This document shows, in pieces, positions 20,481 through 33,244 of a stretch of DNA of 64,000 bases. The notes beneath the pieces were generated by a model. It was given only the letters and a program-made list of their open reading frames with translations, was not told where the DNA came from and did not search any database. Source of the DNA: Eustoma russellianum. Taxonomy: Eukaryota > Streptophyta > Magnoliopsida > Gentianales > Gentianaceae. The stretch is from the NCBI GenBank assembly GCA_036186865.1, contig AP025053.1:10200097-10264096 (forward strand), written 5' to 3'. Position numbers and translations under genes: made by a program. The stretch's first letter is position 1. Every line of letters begins with the position of its first letter.

Positions 20481-23041
20481 CTTCTTGCTCACATTGATTT
20501 GTTTGTAAGTTAGGATAAGATAGTGAAGGAACGTTCCATTGAATTTCACGCCGTTCTTTAAGAACCGGCACTTTCTCTCCCCTCTAACGGCGGGAAAACT
20601 AGCTCACCAAATCAATGCTGATGCATGTATAATTGCATGTTCCCAAGCTCATGTGGGTAAATTGGTCCTTAAAATCAAACGTCTAGCAATCAGTTGTAAA
20701 CGCTTAATAAATGACACCGCTGAACCATTTTAAGTGTGCACACTTTCAACTCAATGCTCAACGCCAATCTTAAGGCACACAATAATCATAGAAAGCTTGG
20801 GATATAAATTCACATGTATTATCAATACTTAATAAATTTAATTGGATAATCATATAATCTGAGCAAGAAGCTTGACAATAGCTACTAGTATTTTCGAAAG
20901 CAAACTCACATGAACGAGCAACACACACAAAATCATGAGATAATGTAATCCTTTTGTTCACGAAAGAGTTTCTAGAATCTTCTGGTTCTTTAAAGAGTAC
21001 ACATGTGAGTGTTGTACAATTGTATGTTCATTATTCTATCCAGGTGACAAAGTCGATTATGTCATAAATAACTTTGTTTATCAAACTTCTGGTTCATCGC
21101 TATATCACATTCGACTGGATATACAGTCGCATAATACAATCCATAGAGAAAATTGGGAGTTTTTCTTTAACAAGCTTCTAGCTTGAACCATTGTCTATAA
21201 AAATTTCATATTCCCCTCATTCATGGTTCAATATGAACGCCATTAAGACGTATATCTTTTAAATTCAATATTTTCCTTTCGACTTGGTGGGAAATGATGT
21301 CATATTAACCAATATATGTGCATCACCCGTTGATAAAATAGTTGCTCTTCTAGAGCCCTCAATCGATATCGTAGTACTCTAATTGGTACTAACATTTGCT
21401 TTTGCCAATTAGGACTCTTCTAGAGCCCTTAGTCAATATTGTATGTGTCGTTCCACTTTCAACTAGATGTATGCCCATATCATTCACTTTGGATGATATG
21501 TTAATATCAAAATTAACTGTGGAACATCAACTCAGAAATAGTCAATGGTGTTTCTTCAGGAAACACTATTCATATATTAATCAATGTAATGTTACTACTT
21601 TAAGATTTGAGTTCAATCAATATCATGAATAACAAAATCTGGATTCAAATAAACTTGACATCCAAAACAGATTAGTATAATATTCAAAATACTTCAAGTA
21701 ATGCATAATCTAAATGGGCATTCTGGATACAATAAATAATATAATGATTTCACATTAATTCTTGCTCTGGAAAAGATTATGCCAAAAGATAGACGTGGTA
21801 ATATTTAAAAGGGAGGACAAATACAATGCCATCGAATCAGAATTCTCAATAGAACAATCCGTAGTTGAGTTAAGGATAGTCGAGTTAAAGATACACATGC
21901 TTTAGGTATAGCGATTATTCATGCTTCGGGCATGTTCACTACTCATTCTTCAAGCATGACAACTTTTTGTGCTTCAGGCATATCTGCTATTTGTGCTTCA
22001 GGCATGTCGACTACTCATGCTTCAGGCATGTCGACTACTCATGCTTTGATCATGACAATTATTTATGTTTCGGGCTTAACAATGACTCATGCTTTGGTCA
22101 TGCCAACAATTCATGCTTCAAGTATATCAACAATTTATACTTCGAGCATGGCTACTATAATCATGCTTCGGACATGATAACAGTTTATCCATATGGTTGC
22201 AAGCCATATATTATTCTTCTGTCTTCAAAATAAATCTAGACTTCGGGCTAGGTTAGTCCTTTTATAAATATTTCGAACATAATATAAAAGTAGGTAACAA
22301 TAGAAACGCAAATAGGAGCAATAAAGCTAAACTTCCTCCGAAAGAACACCGGAAAAGTTGGTTAAGAAAAGCTAGGATTCAAGGCTAGCCCCCAGAAAAC
22401 TAAGCATTCTGCAGGATAGTCAACCATAAAGGAGAGCAAATTGATCACTCATAACAAAGAGCCATTTTTCTTGGTATACATACAACTCACAGAGTTGAAT
22501 GCGTCTATTTGGCCGAGAGAGAGAGATAGAATGTGTATCTGGAAGTGCCGATAGGAAAAATCCCAGTGTCTTTCATACAAGAATCATATATTTTCTTTTT
22601 GGCGATAAATATATCTCAAATAATATATATATATATATAACAAAAATCGCCGACATATATCATTCAATAAAAGACTACACTCCCTTAGAAGTCTGCAAAC
22701 AAAACAAAAAGGCATGATTTGTCCGTCCACCCCTATAAACAGTAACGTATTCAATTTCGCATATATTTTCATACGCGGTACATAAAGGTATTACATATCT
22801 TTCAAATTTATATATACAAAGGAGTGCAGGGCCAGGCGGCCCAACATTTTTCTTAGCAAATAGACAACTTTCGGTCAACCTTAATACACTACATAAATAA
22901 ATATATATTTTCATACCCATTAAACTTCAGCCACTGTTCATCATAACATAACAATTAACGTTTCATCACCTATACATAAGTACAATTCGGCACTCATATT
23001 TATATATACATATACATGGCAGCATATATTTATACCAAAAT
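20481..23041 (-). other. Copia A 5' half: no readable gag, palindrome-rich leader
   Basis: By position this should hold gag, protease and integrase, but I see no open frame or motif. It includes the CATGC...GCATG repeat array (separate entry) and a short (TA)n at 22624-22640. Probably scrambled by deletions. Confidence 0.4.
21905..22180 (-). repeat. Array of imperfect palindromes CATGCTTCGGGCATG, array 1
   Basis: About nine units spaced 27-30 bp, each an imperfect inverted repeat CATGCTT(C/T)(A/G)GGCATG with spacer such as TCGACTACT. The same motif recurs at 35595-35890 in the other arm of copia A. Confidence 0.8.
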
Positions 23042-24060
23042 TGATGAGCCAAAAAATATCTCCCGTTAGTCAATAACGGTCAACGCTGAAGTAAGGGCAG
23101 CAAAGTGGCCAAGTATGACGGATCGGCCCGGAGGTTAACTCGGCCATATGTAGACAGGTAGTCCATCTCGGCTACTGGGGCCTCTACGCCATATCGATCA
23201 TAAAGCCCCAATGCCCTTTAGAGATTAAAGTCTTTGTCTCGGCCACAGGGCCCCACCGTCATCTCGGCCGTAAGGGCTCAGTGTTCGTCCGGGACAAGAA
23301 GCACCTCTTGGTCTAAAGGCTCTCTACGCGCTTAAGGGTCGGGTCTCGGCCAAGAGCTTCGACTCAGCCAAAGGGCAAGAGTCGACCTCAGATTCGATCT
23401 ACTTGTCAATCTCGGATCACCTTTATAACATCAACTATAAGCATCCCGAAGGGCCCACCAACACTTTGAGGTCGGCCCCTTACATCTCGGCAATCTGACC
23501 CCACCCAGGTTGTCTCGGACATCTCTGAATGTTTCTAGAGAACCTCAACTCGGTTCTAGGAGTTTACCCTAGGTAATTCTAGCAGGGGAAATTCCCAGCC
23601 AGATGTCCTCAGCCAAGTCCACTCAGCTCAGCACCGAGCCACGTGGCGAGCATGCAAGAGCAAGGGTCATCCGACTGACCTTCTTGCCTGTCACAATATC
23701 TGAGCTCTGCCCATGCATTAGCCCAAGCCGCCATATAAAAAGTCCGAGCAGCAGGAGAGAGAAGGAGAGGTAACAACAAACTCTGAAAAACTACAGACCA
23801 GTAACTCATCTTCTCCACTGTGAAAATACAGGTTTACCAAAAAACCTTACTGCAAAAACCTTTCTCAGTATATTAAACCTCTCCTAAAAATGGCCTTGAC
23901 TGACTTGATCGTCAGAGGGTATTACCCGGGGCCATAGAACCTGGGTCCTCTGACCCTTTTCCTTTGTGTAGGTCAGCAACTCGCCCCAATAAGGACAACT
24001 GACGGAGTTCTAACGGCACCACATCCAACTTATACTTGGTGATATAATCCGACATCATCA
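23042..24060 (+). repeat. Gypsy B 5' LTR
   Basis: 1019 bp, TGATGAGCC ... GACATCATCA, rich in CTCGGCC words. A TATA-like CATATAAAAAG lies near 23732. Confidence 0.95.
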
Positions 24061-24083
24061 TATTGGCGCTAGAGGAAGGGGCC
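24061..24083 (+). other. Gypsy B primer-binding site region
   Basis: TATTGGCGCTAGAGGAAGGG directly after the LTR; gypsy C has the equivalent TTTTGGCGCTAGAAGGAGGG. This TTGGCGCTAGA form is what Tat elements usually show; the cognate tRNA cannot be fixed by eye. Confidence 0.75.
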
Positions 24084-24141
24084 GAACCTCCGTCACTTAA
24101 TTTCGTTCAACTACACCGTTTTAGTTAACAAGTCAGCATAA

Positions 24142-25662
24142 ATGGGTAGAGACGCCCGTGAAGGACTAGGAGATTCCTCCAATCAACATCGACGAAAAGA
24201 TACTTGCTCTGCTCATCCGGGACAGGATTCCAGGAGGCTAGAGCCAGAAATGAAGAAGGTCCCGGGCATAACCGCGGATGAGAAAGAGAAGGCCATGAAG
24301 TATGTGGCCGAGAACCTGGACGTGTTTGAGGCCGTGGTGGAGCGGCTCAAAGGGAAGCGTCCAGAGATAGAATACATGGAGGAAGACTCTACCGCCCTCC
24401 ATCCAAAGGAGAAGACCCAACGGCAATCTTCTCACCATCCTCAGGGGTTTATGGCGGATGCGAGACGTAGTGGTGACAGAGCCCCTACGGTAGAGTCGAT
24501 GCCCATACCCAGGCAGCGCCTGGGTATAAAGCCCCGATCATTCAAAAGTGTTCGGCAGGAAGCAGATCCTCGCAGGCCGAGGAGCCGACCTGAAGAACCT
24601 AACCCTGAATATTTGAGGGTGATCCAGGAAAGCCCATTCTCCTGGGATATTGCGGAATATTTGGCACCGGACAGTTTTAAAGTGCCAAAGATGGACACTT
24701 ATTATGGCACGTCTGATCCAACTGACCATCTTTTCCAGTTCCAGATGGCCATGAGCCTAAAGAACGTGCCAGATCTGCTTCGTTGCAAGACCTTCCCTAT
24801 GTATCTGCGAGGGAAGGCAAGAAGATGGTTTCAGGAGCTTCCGCCTCAGTCAGTGGACTCCTTCAGGCAGCTGGCGCAGAAATTTAAGTCTTAGTTCGTG
24901 TCGAGTGCGCCATTTATAAAGAACTCTTCACACCTTATGACCTTGAAGCAAGGTGCAGAGGAGTCTATTCTGAAATATATGCAGCGCTTCTCAGACGAGT
25001 CATTGCAGGTCAGTGACTGGAATGAAGGAGTGAAGGCTGTTGCGTTTATCAACGGTCTCAGGGCGGGTCGTCTCTTTTCACAGCTTGCAGAAGAGGGACC
25101 CACCACGCTGAGAGAGTGCCTGGAAAAGGCACATCAGTTTGCCCGCGGAGAAGAGGCAAACCGATTGAAGAAAGAAGCCGAGCAGAGTACTCGGCGAGAG
25201 GCCCAGCCCAGTTCCCGAACAGACTGACGTGAAGACCAACGTGATCGACGCAGTGCGTTCGATCGCCTTGGTGGCTGAGGCAAGCGAGGTCGAGAAGGAT
25301 TGCCCCTTCTGGCCTCAAAAGATAGAATCTTGGCCGTCATGGAAAGGGATGGCTTAAGAACGGACCCGAAGCCTCTGGCAGGTCCCAGGGACAAGAGGGA
25401 TCCAAAACTGTATTGCCGATATCACCGTGATGTCGGCCATGACACTGAAGATTGTCGGCAACTAGCTCAAGCAATTCGGAAGCTGATCAAGCGTGGGCAC
25501 CTGAAACAGTTTTATGACCCGCGCTCCCGGCTCCATAACCGTTTAAGCTTACGGAAGAATACTCAAAAGGATAAGTGCCGACCCGAGACTCCCCCCGCAC
25601 GTCCCAAGTCGGACGATGAAGGGGACAGAGATTGGCAAGGCCGCAGTGCAGCCCCAGATTAA
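24142..25662 (+). pseudogene. Gypsy B gag (three in-frame stops)
   Basis: One reading frame runs from the ATG at 24142 to the TAA at 25660, about 506 codons, broken by TAG at 24892, TGA at 25225 and TGA near 25276. The core shows FQFQMAMSLKNVPDLLRCKT and MYLRGKARRWFQELPPQSVD, the retrotransposon gag capsid domain. RLKKEAEQSTRREAQ is a basic region, and YCRYHRDVGHDTEDC near codon 430 is the variant zinc knuckle of Tat and Athila gag. Gag would form the virus-like particle. The stops are single-base changes typical of ageing copies. Confidence 0.88.
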
Positions 25663-26628
25663 TTCTATAATCTACACCATCTCTGGTGGTCCGTCTCAGC
25701 CAAATCCGGGTGGTCCCAGTACGTCAGGCACGTCAACTAGGCCTCCCCCGAAAAAACGGAGATTAGCTCGAGAACTGGTCTACGGACCAGAAGCTTTAAT
25801 CCCGCTAGACTCTAATAACACGGGACTAGTTGTTGGATTATGTATTCATATGGCACCAGACAGAATTGTAGAAGTGCGGCGAGTCTATGTAGATACTGGG
25901 AGTGCCGTGAACATTATGTACTATCATGTATATAAACAGTTTGGTTTGGCAGACTCCCAAATGACTCCAGTAGCTTCTCCTTTATATGGATTCACTGGTA
26001 TGCCTATTCGGCCAACTGGCCTGATCACACTTAGTGTCAGCTTTGGCAAACCCCCGGCTTACCGTTGCTTATGAATGGATTTGTGGTGGTTAAAGAGAGG
26101 TCGGCTTAAAATATTCTCTTAGGCCGACCAGCGTTGGTAGCTCTGGAGGCTGTAGTATCCCCCTTGCATGTCAGCATGAAGTTTCCTACCCCAGGTGGAG
26201 TAGTTACTTTACAGGGAGATATTCCTATAGCCCAAAATTGTTATGCAGTGGCTACCCAAGGGAGTGGGGCCGTCCAGCAGGTTGTTCTGGATGATCTCAT
26301 TCCCCCAACAGATGAGCGTTTACAAACAGATAACGCGGTTCAAGAATTCATCCTGGATCTAGGTCGGCCGGAGAACACAATCAAAATTGGGACCTGGATG
26401 CCAGCTGAGACTTTGGCTCAGCTCCAGAATCTGCTAAGGGAATTCGCAGAAATTTTTGCTTGGACGGCAGAAGATATGCCTGGAATCCCGACCTCCTTAG
26501 CAGAACATCTGCTTAATGTGGACCCTCAGGTCAGGCCTATTAAGCAGAAAAAAAAGAAACTTTGCCCTAGAGAGGAACAAAGTGATAGCAGGAGAGGTCG
26601 AGAAACTCCTGGTGGCAAAGTTCATTGA
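25616..26628 (+). pseudogene. Gypsy B protease and start of RT (frameshifted)
   Basis: In the +1 frame relative to gag, VRRVYVDTGSAVNIMYYHVY near 25880 carries the aspartic protease D-T-G active site, followed by TPVASPLYGFTGMPIRPTG. The frame then shifts near 26070 and continues NILLGRPALVALEAVVSPLH, the end of protease, and EIFAWTAEDMPGIPTSLAEH, the entry to RT. At least one further one-base shift follows near 26560. Confidence 0.85.
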
Positions 26629-27372
26629 AGAAGTCTTGTATCCGAGTTGGTTGGCCAACCCTGTAGTGGTTCCCAAACCTGACAAGACTTGGAGAATGTG
26701 TATAGACTACACCGACCTGAACAAGGTGTGCCCAAAAGATTGTTACCCCTTGCCAAAGATCGACAGATTGGTGGATTCCACCTTGGGGTACGAGGTCTTT
26801 GACTTCCTTGATGCTTTTAAAGGATATCATCAGATCATGATGGCAAAGGAAGATCAGGAGAAGACTTCTTTCATTACAGAGTTGGGCACTTATTGCTATG
26901 TCAGCATGCCCTTCGGTTTAAAAAATGCCAGGGCCACCTACCAGCGTTTGGTCAATTCACTATTCCGAGATCAAATTGGCCGAGTTATGAAAGTTTATAC
27001 TGATGATATGTTGATCAAGAGCAGGACTCTTGACCAGTATATCTCAAATCTCCGAGAAGTGTTCGGCATCTTAAGGGAATCCCGAATGAGGCTGAACCCA
27101 AAAAGTGTACCTTTGGTGTACGTACATGAAAGTTTCTTGGATATATGGTTTCCAAGGAAGGGGTACAGGCCAACCCGGCCAAGATTGAAGCCTTAGAAAG
27201 CATGAACCCACCTCGGAATGTCAAAGAGGTTCAAAGGTTGACGGGCCGAATTGCTGCCTTGAGCAGATTTCTTTTTAAGTCCGCCAAGAGATCATTACCC
27301 TTCTTCCAAATCCTGAAGAAACGAACCGCCTTTCTCTGGGATGAGTGTGTCAGCAAGCTTTCGATGACCTGA
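26516..27372 (+). pseudogene. Gypsy B reverse transcriptase
   Basis: YPSWLANPVVVPKPDKTWRM and CIDYTDLNKVCPKDCYPLPK give fingers and palm; FDFLDAFKGYHQIMMAKED carries the first catalytic Asp; SMPFGLKNARATYQRLV follows; KVYTDDMLIKSR carries the YxDD box. After a frame change near 27150, VQRLTGRIAALSRFLFKSAK leads to RNase H. It copies the element RNA to DNA in intact relatives. Frameshifts near 27150 and 27350 disable it. Confidence 0.9.
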
Positions 27373-28190
27373 AAGCACACCTGACCGAGGTGCCTATGCT
27401 GACATCTCCTCTACCTGGGGAGACCTTGTACATATACTTGTCAACCTGCCATGAGGCAGTGAGTGCAGTTCTACTCAGAGAGCAGGATGCAGTTCAAAAA
27501 CCCATTTATTTCGCTAGTAACATTTTGCATGGAGCTGAGGTGCGATATCCAAATGCCGAAAAAATCATCTTAGCATTGGTAGTGGCGGCAAGAAAGTTCC
27601 GGCCTTACCTTCAAGCTCATCCTATAATTGTGGTGACTGATCAGCCTTTGAAGCAGATTTTATCTCGGCCAGACACTTCAGGCCGAGCTGTTAAGTGGGC
27701 AATGGAGTTTGCTGAGTATGACATCAATTATAAGTCATGCACTTCCATTAAAGCTCAAGCTCTGGCTGACTTTCTAGCCGAAGGGATCTCTGTAGAAGAA
27801 GATCCTCCTCCAGCACAAGGATGGGTCTTATATGTAGATGGGTCTTCCTCAAAAGACGGGAGTGGAGCAGGGCTCCTAATAATTAACCCAAACGAGGAAG
27901 AGATGGAGTACGCCTTGCGATTTGACTTCGAGGCCACTAATAATGAGGCCGAGTATGAGGCCCTGATAGCGGGGTTAAGTTTAGCTCGTAAACTAGGGTC
28001 ACAACAAATAACCGCTTGAAGTGACTCACAGCTCATAGTTTCTCAAATTAACGGAGACTATGAGGCCAAGGAGGACAACATGAAGCGTTATTTGGCTAAG
28101 GTTCAACACTTGAAAGGAATGTTTGAACGCTTTGTGATCGAACATATCCCCAGGTCGGCCAATAAACAAGCCGACGCATTATCTCGGCTA
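27345..28190 (+). pseudogene. Gypsy B RNase H and second (archaeal-like) RNase H
   Basis: The first RNase H shows EVPMLTSPLPGETLYIYLST, then VQKPIYFASNILHGAEVRYP and WAMEFAEYDINYKSCTSIKA. The second, aRNH, begins WVLYVDGSSSKDGSGAGLLI at about 27825, then FEATNNEAEYEALIAGLSLA, SDSQLIVSQINGDYEAKED and IPRSANKQADALSRLAS. Catalytic Asp, Glu, Asp and Asp are all visible. One in-frame TGA (28017) lies just before SDSQLIV. Two RNase H domains in tandem identify the Tat lineage. Confidence 0.92.
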
Positions 28191-29528
28191 GCCTCATCTA
28201 CCTCGGCCACAATTGGGAAGAAGATTGTTGTAGAGTTGGTAAAGCATCGTGCCTTTGATGGAAATGAAGTCTTGCAGCAAGACTATCATGATACTTGGAT
28301 GGACGAGATAGTTACCTATCTACAACATCAGACCCTGCCTGAGGATAAATCACAAGCTCGGCGTCTCCGCCTGAAAGCTTCCAGGTACACACTCTTTAAC
28401 GATCACTTATACAGAAAATCTTTCTCTCAGTCGTGGTTGCGGTGCGTACCTGAGGACGAAGGAGATTACATTCTTCGTGAAATGCACTTGGGCATATGTG
28501 GAAGTCATTCTGGAGCATGTTCATTGGCCCGCAAGTGCTATTTGGCTGGGTATTACTGGCCCACAATTCGTAAAGATGCAGAAGAGCTGGTCAAAAAGTG
28601 CTCATCATGTCAAGCTCATGCTCCAACTTTTCATTTGCCGAGTCATGAAATGACCAGTATTTCTAGTCATTGGCCGTTTGTGCAATAGGGTATGGACTTA
28701 GTGGGGCCTCTACCCCGAGCTCCCAGCTCGGTCAGATTCTTGCTGGTAGCAATTGACTACTTCACTAAATGGATAGAGGCCGAGCCACTGGTCACCATAA
28801 CTGGGGCCCAAGTCAAAAAGTTTTTATAGAAAAAACATTATTTGTCGATTTGGCCTACCCCAGATCTTGATCTCAGACAACGGCAGACAGTTTGCTGAGG
28901 ATCCGGTAAAAAGCTGGTGCCTTGACTTACATATCAAGCAACGCTTCACCTCAGTAGCTCATCCTCAATCAAACGGCCAAGTAGAGCTTGCCAACAGAAT
29001 CATCAAGGATGGTTTGAAAAAGCGCCTGGATAAAGCTGGCACAAGTTGGGTCGAAGAATTGCCCAGCGTACTATGGGCTTACCGGACAACTCCCTCAACT
29101 TCAACAAAGGAAACTCCTTTCTCTTTGGTGTATGGCACAGAGGCCATTATTCCCGCAGAGATTGGTTCTACTTCAACTCGAGTGGATTATTACTCAGCTA
29201 CTGATAATAATCAAGAACTACGACTGAACTTAAATGATCTCGAGCAGAAAAGAGACCAAGCGCGCATCCGCATGGCTCAGTATAAGAATTTGATTTCCCA
29301 GCACTACAATTCTCGGGTACGACCGAGATCTTTTCGAGTGGGAGATCTGGTGATGCGTGACAACGAAGTCAGTCATGCTATCTCGGTAGGAACCTTTAAT
29401 TCCAAGTGGGAAGGTCCTTATCGCATTGTGGAAGTATTTCCAACAGGAGCTTACAAGTTACAAACTTTGGAAAGACGAACTCTTCCACGGACTTGGCATA
29501 TTTCTCATCTCAGACTTCTGCATCAATG
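28191..29528 (+). pseudogene. Gypsy B integrase
   Basis: HHCC zinc site: MHLGICGSHSGACSLARKCY ... CSSCQAHA near 28480-28620. Core: FLLVAIDYFTKWIEAEPLVT gives the first Asp, LISDNGRQFAEDPV the second, and HPQSNGQVELANRIIKDGLK the Glu. The C-terminus ends FRVGDLVMRDNEVSHA ... KWEGPYRIVEVFPTGAYKL, closing at 29528. A TAG at 28686, a TAG at about 28829 and a frame change before 28867 break it. It inserts element DNA in active relatives. Confidence 0.9.
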
Positions 29529-29626
29529 ATGTAAATTGTAACTACTTTGTATATGAATACAAGTTTTTTCTGAGGCATCTATCAAGAGTCAAGTGTCCAA
29601 GCAAAGTCTGAGCACTGTGGAAGGCT

Positions 29627-30260
29627 CATATAAGACCTCGGCAGGTCCGAGGCAAAAGACCTCGCAGGTTCGAGGCAAATGCCCGTTAAAGGGTACATTA
29701 AGACCTCGGCAGGTCCGAGGCAAAAGACCTCGCAGGTTCGAGGCAAATGCCCGCTAAAGGGTACATTAAGACCTCGGCAGGTCCGAGGCAAAAGACCTCA
29801 CAGGTTCAAGGCGAATGCCCGTTAAAGGGTACATTAATACCTCGGCAGGTCCGAGGCAAAAGACCTCGCAGGTTCGAGGCAAATGCCCGCTAAAGGGTAC
29901 ATTAAGACCTCGGCAGGTCTGAGGCAAAAGACCTCGCAGGTTCGAGGCAAGTGCCCGTTAAAGGGTACATTAAGACCTCGGCAGGTCCGAGGCAAAAGAC
30001 CTCGCAGGTTCGAGGCGAATGCCCGTTAAAGGGTACATTAAGACCTCACAAGTTCGAGGCAAATGTCCGTTAAAAGGGAGTACTAAAACCTCGGCAAGTC
30101 CGAGGTGAAAGACCATTAAATGGCAGATCAAGACCTCGGCAAGACTGAGGCAGAAACTTGTTAAAAGTAAGTGTAAGACCTAGGTAAGGCCAAGGCACTT
30201 GTTCAAAAGAAAAACAATACCTTGGCGTGTCCGAGGCAAAGGTTAAAGAAATGATTCATA
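29627..30260 (+). repeat. 68-bp tandem array downstream of gypsy B pol
   Basis: About six and a half copies at a constant 68-bp spacing between 29627 and about 30070 (ACCTCGGCAGGTCCGAGGCA ... CCCGTTAAAGGGTACATTA), then degenerate copies to about 30260. Hypervariable tandem arrays here are known in Tat elements. Confidence 0.93.
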
Positions 30261-30676
30261 AAACTTTAGCAAATCTAAGGGAAGAGTTTGTTGAAGAAAA
30301 GACTTGTGCAAGCAAACCTTAGGTTTTCTCTTACGAAAGCCGAAGTGAAGTTAAGCAAGGCATAACTTTAATCCAAGTCAGAGCCTGATCTCAACGAGAT
30401 GAAGTTTATGTCAAACTTGCCAAGGATTTGGTTCAGTCCAGATGACAGGTTTATTCTGATTTGAAGACTTAGTTTATTTTCTAATAAAGTTCATCAAGTT
30501 TGTCAAGACATGACTTAAAAAGTTAGCATCGATGGCATCGAAAAATAAACTTGGTACAGACATTAAAGACAAAGAAGATAGCTGAGCCAAAAAGTTGGAG
30601 ATTTTCATTGATCTAAACATTGAAGTACATATTGATGCCTGGCTGCTAAAAGTAAAACAAAGAAGAGCCCTAAAGC
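30261..30676 (+). other. Non-coding spacer between array and antisense gene of gypsy B
   Basis: No open frame of note; continues degenerate AAGACCT/CCAAGTC words related to the array. Presumably holds the 3' UTR of the antisense gene. Confidence 0.5.
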
Positions 30677-33057
30677 CTAATCATCTTTATCTTCATCCCT
30701 CAAGTCAGCTCCATCAACAAATTTTTGAAATAATTCTTCAAATTCATGAGCTGCGAGGGGATTGTAGAGTTCGGCAATATGGCGGTCTTCTCTGTTCAAA
30801 TCTGGATGAACTTGAGCACAGGCATCAATAGCATTTCTCTGGCCGACCTCCATGGCTGAGCCTTGTATCAGAAGCAAGTTCTCTTCAAAGAATCTGGATT
30901 TTCTGAAGTCCTGAAGAGTCTTGATCTCAGCATCCATCAAGTTTTAGCGCAGCAGGTTAATCATCTTCTGATCAGCTTCGGTCCTCTGCGCCATCTCAGC
31001 CATATTTTTCTTCAAATACTCAACCTCAGTGATTGATTGAGTGGAGGTCAGCTCCAGGTCAGCCACCTTATTCTCCAACTCATCCACCTTGGAGTTGGAG
31101 GTGGCCAACCTCATCTCAGCATCCTCGGCCTTTTGTTGGAGTTTGGTGGTTCCTGCCTCTAGGTCAGTGACCTTTTAGGTTAGCTCGGCCCTTCTCTTCT
31201 CAGATTTTTCAAGTTGTTTCCGAGTGGTCTCGAGCTCCCCAAGGAAATTCCTGCAGCGGGTCACCACCTCCATCTCCTGGCCTCGGATCTGTCAAAAGGA
31301 TAAAGTTAGGCAGAAAGATCTGCTGATAAGAATAAACTAAGTGTTCAAAGAGAAATTTGCTTACCAGAGCCATGTTGCACATAAAGGCATCCGTCAGGGT
31401 AGCAAAGGAAGCTTCCCTGAACATCTGAAGGTCCTGGGGCAGGATTGCTACCCTGTTCAACCTTTCGGCCACAGCAGGATTCTGGGCTGTGTCCCCTTCA
31501 GAGAACCAGATTAGGATCGGATCCTCGGTATTTCCCGGCTGAGGTAGGATTTCTTCAGCCGGGCTAGTAGTGATCGTTTCCGGGGGCTGAGATGGTTCCG
31601 GATAACGATTGCTAGAACCTTCACCCCGTTGTCTCTTCCGGGGGCGGAGACTGGAGCCTTCACCAGCATCTTCTGACATTTCAGAATCAATTGGAGCCAG
31701 AGGCTGGGCCTCAGCCTCAGGCTCATCGTCAGCAATTGTAATTGGCAGAGCTGCAAAGAAGAGAAAACAAGTCAAAACCCAAACAAGTGTTAAAACACTC
31801 AAGAAAATCCCTACATCTAAGGAAGGGGTTTTACCTGGCTCAGGCTCCGCCATTACGGGCTCAGCAACAGCAACATTTTGGGCTGGGGGCGTCGCCGAAG
31901 TAGAGGCCCCTCCAGAACTCAAAGCTGCTAACCTCCTCTCTCTTTGAAGCCTTTTTCTGGCCTGATTCTCGGCCATTATTTCAGCACGGCTCAGAGATCC
32001 AGACATGGCACCTGCGCCCAAAGTTAAACAGTTAGATGCTAACAGCAGATTGAAAATATTGAAAATTCAAAGGCTACAGTGACCACCTCGGAGGATGGTT
32101 AGCTGATCTGGAGAAGAGGCCCGATAGTCATCACCAATTGCCGAGTGGGCTACATCGGCAGCCATCCAGACATCATAGTCAACTTTATGCCAATCGATAA
32201 CAATTGGAGCTGACCGAATTCTATCTGCTTCATCGCAGTACTCCTGGCTCGACCATGTATTATGAACTCTGCCGCGCTTCCAGGCAGTCTCGCTCGGCAG
32301 ATCTGATCTTAAGGTATAAAAAATTTTTCCTTCCATCTCTTATTAGAGGAAGGAATGTTGATGGCGAAAGAGAAGTCTATACTGGACCTTCGCTTGCTGA
32401 AATAATACCAGCTGTGCGAGGTCCGACATGCAAAAAGGGCTCGGAAAATAGTGGTATTGAAGGGAAATTCAATGAGTCTGAGAAGAAGAATATAGCAAAG
32501 AATGAGTTTAAGACCATTTGGCTGAATCTGAGGAAGTCTGAGCCCGTAAGCCCGCATGACACGGATAACGGGCTCAGGAACGGAAAGACTAAAGCCAGAT
32601 TTGAAGTAGTCTTCATAGACTGCTTCATAACCCCTAGGAGGATCACAAGCAGTCTGACCCGGCAAAGAAAGAAGGGGTTGAAAGCGATTTTTGTCTATTT
32701 TGTAATATTTACAAATCCTATTTAGGTCGGCCTCGGTCAGGCTAGAGGTGGTCTCTTGGACTATAGGAGTTGGCCGACCTCTTACAGAAGAACGAGAAGG
32801 ACCCCTCTCGGGGGCCGGAGGATTTACAGGCGCCGGAGCAGGAGCAACCCTCACTGGCTCAGGCGAAGAGCTGATCACAGTCAAGGCTCTGCTAGATTGA
32901 GCAGAGTCTTCGGTGGCAGGAAGCAGATTGCCGATGGGAAGATCATCGGCAGAAGAAGATCTACCGGACGGCAACGGAGAAGCAATAGTCTCTCCGCTCC
33001 CGGCGGCATAAGAACCACCCTCAGAAAGTTCTGGGAATCATGAGATGGAGAAGACAT
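30677..33057 (-). pseudogene. Gypsy B antisense gene (aORF), four exons, damaged
   Basis: Minus-strand gene inferred by comparison with gypsy C. Exon 1 is 33057-32087, exon 2 32011-31835, exon 3 31750-31365 and exon 4 31288-30677, all with GT-AG introns. Exons 2-4 are 177, 386 and 612 bp, identical to gypsy C. Exon 1 encodes a domain resembling Pfam putative gypsy-type transposon (PF04195): YEAVYEDYFKSGFSLSVPEP, MRAYGLRLPQIQPNGLKLIL, SHSWYYFSKR. Exons 2 and 3 hold basic NLS-like runs (ARKRLQRERR, LRPRKRQRGEG); exon 4 is coiled coil. Damage: a one-base deletion after NSQNF near 33035, a one-base shift at FFIP near 32310, and stops at 31175-31177 and 30944-30946. Role unknown. Confidence 0.82.
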
Positions 33058-33237
33058 TTTGAAGACGAAAGGAGCACTTACAGAGAGTTCGAAGTAAAAG
33101 AGACGCCGGAGGACGGAACGAAGGTTGATGGAGGCTGAAACTCGCCGGGAACAGAAAAACTCGCCGGAGAAGAAAGTAAAATGCCGGAAGGGAAAAATGA
33201 GAGCAGATAAAGAGTAAGAATAGTCTGGGAAGGATCA

Positions 33238-33244
33238 ATTTATA
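33238..33244 (-). promoter_or_regulatory. TATA box of the gypsy B antisense gene
   Basis: TATAAAT on the minus strand, about 180 bp upstream of the ATG at 33057. Gypsy C has TATAAATA at the equivalent place and distance. Confidence 0.65.

Noticed and set aside
24238..25394. Minus-strand open frames opposite gypsy B gag
   Set aside because: Shadows of the gag reading frame; no splice or promoter evidence, unlike the antisense gene further downstream.
23042..29528. Endogenous pararetrovirus
   Set aside because: Integrase, LTRs, PBS and target duplications are present and no movement protein is seen; this is a Tat LTR retrotransposon.
29627..30260. Possible CRISPR-like array (regular 68-bp spacing)
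   Set aside because: The whole unit repeats, without unique spacers, in a eukaryotic retrotransposon; it is a tandem repeat.
31609..32725. Plus-strand frames of 112 and 173 codons opposite the antisense gene
   Set aside because: Mirror frames of the minus-strand exons, where splice sites, exon lengths and protein similarity between two elements all support the minus strand.
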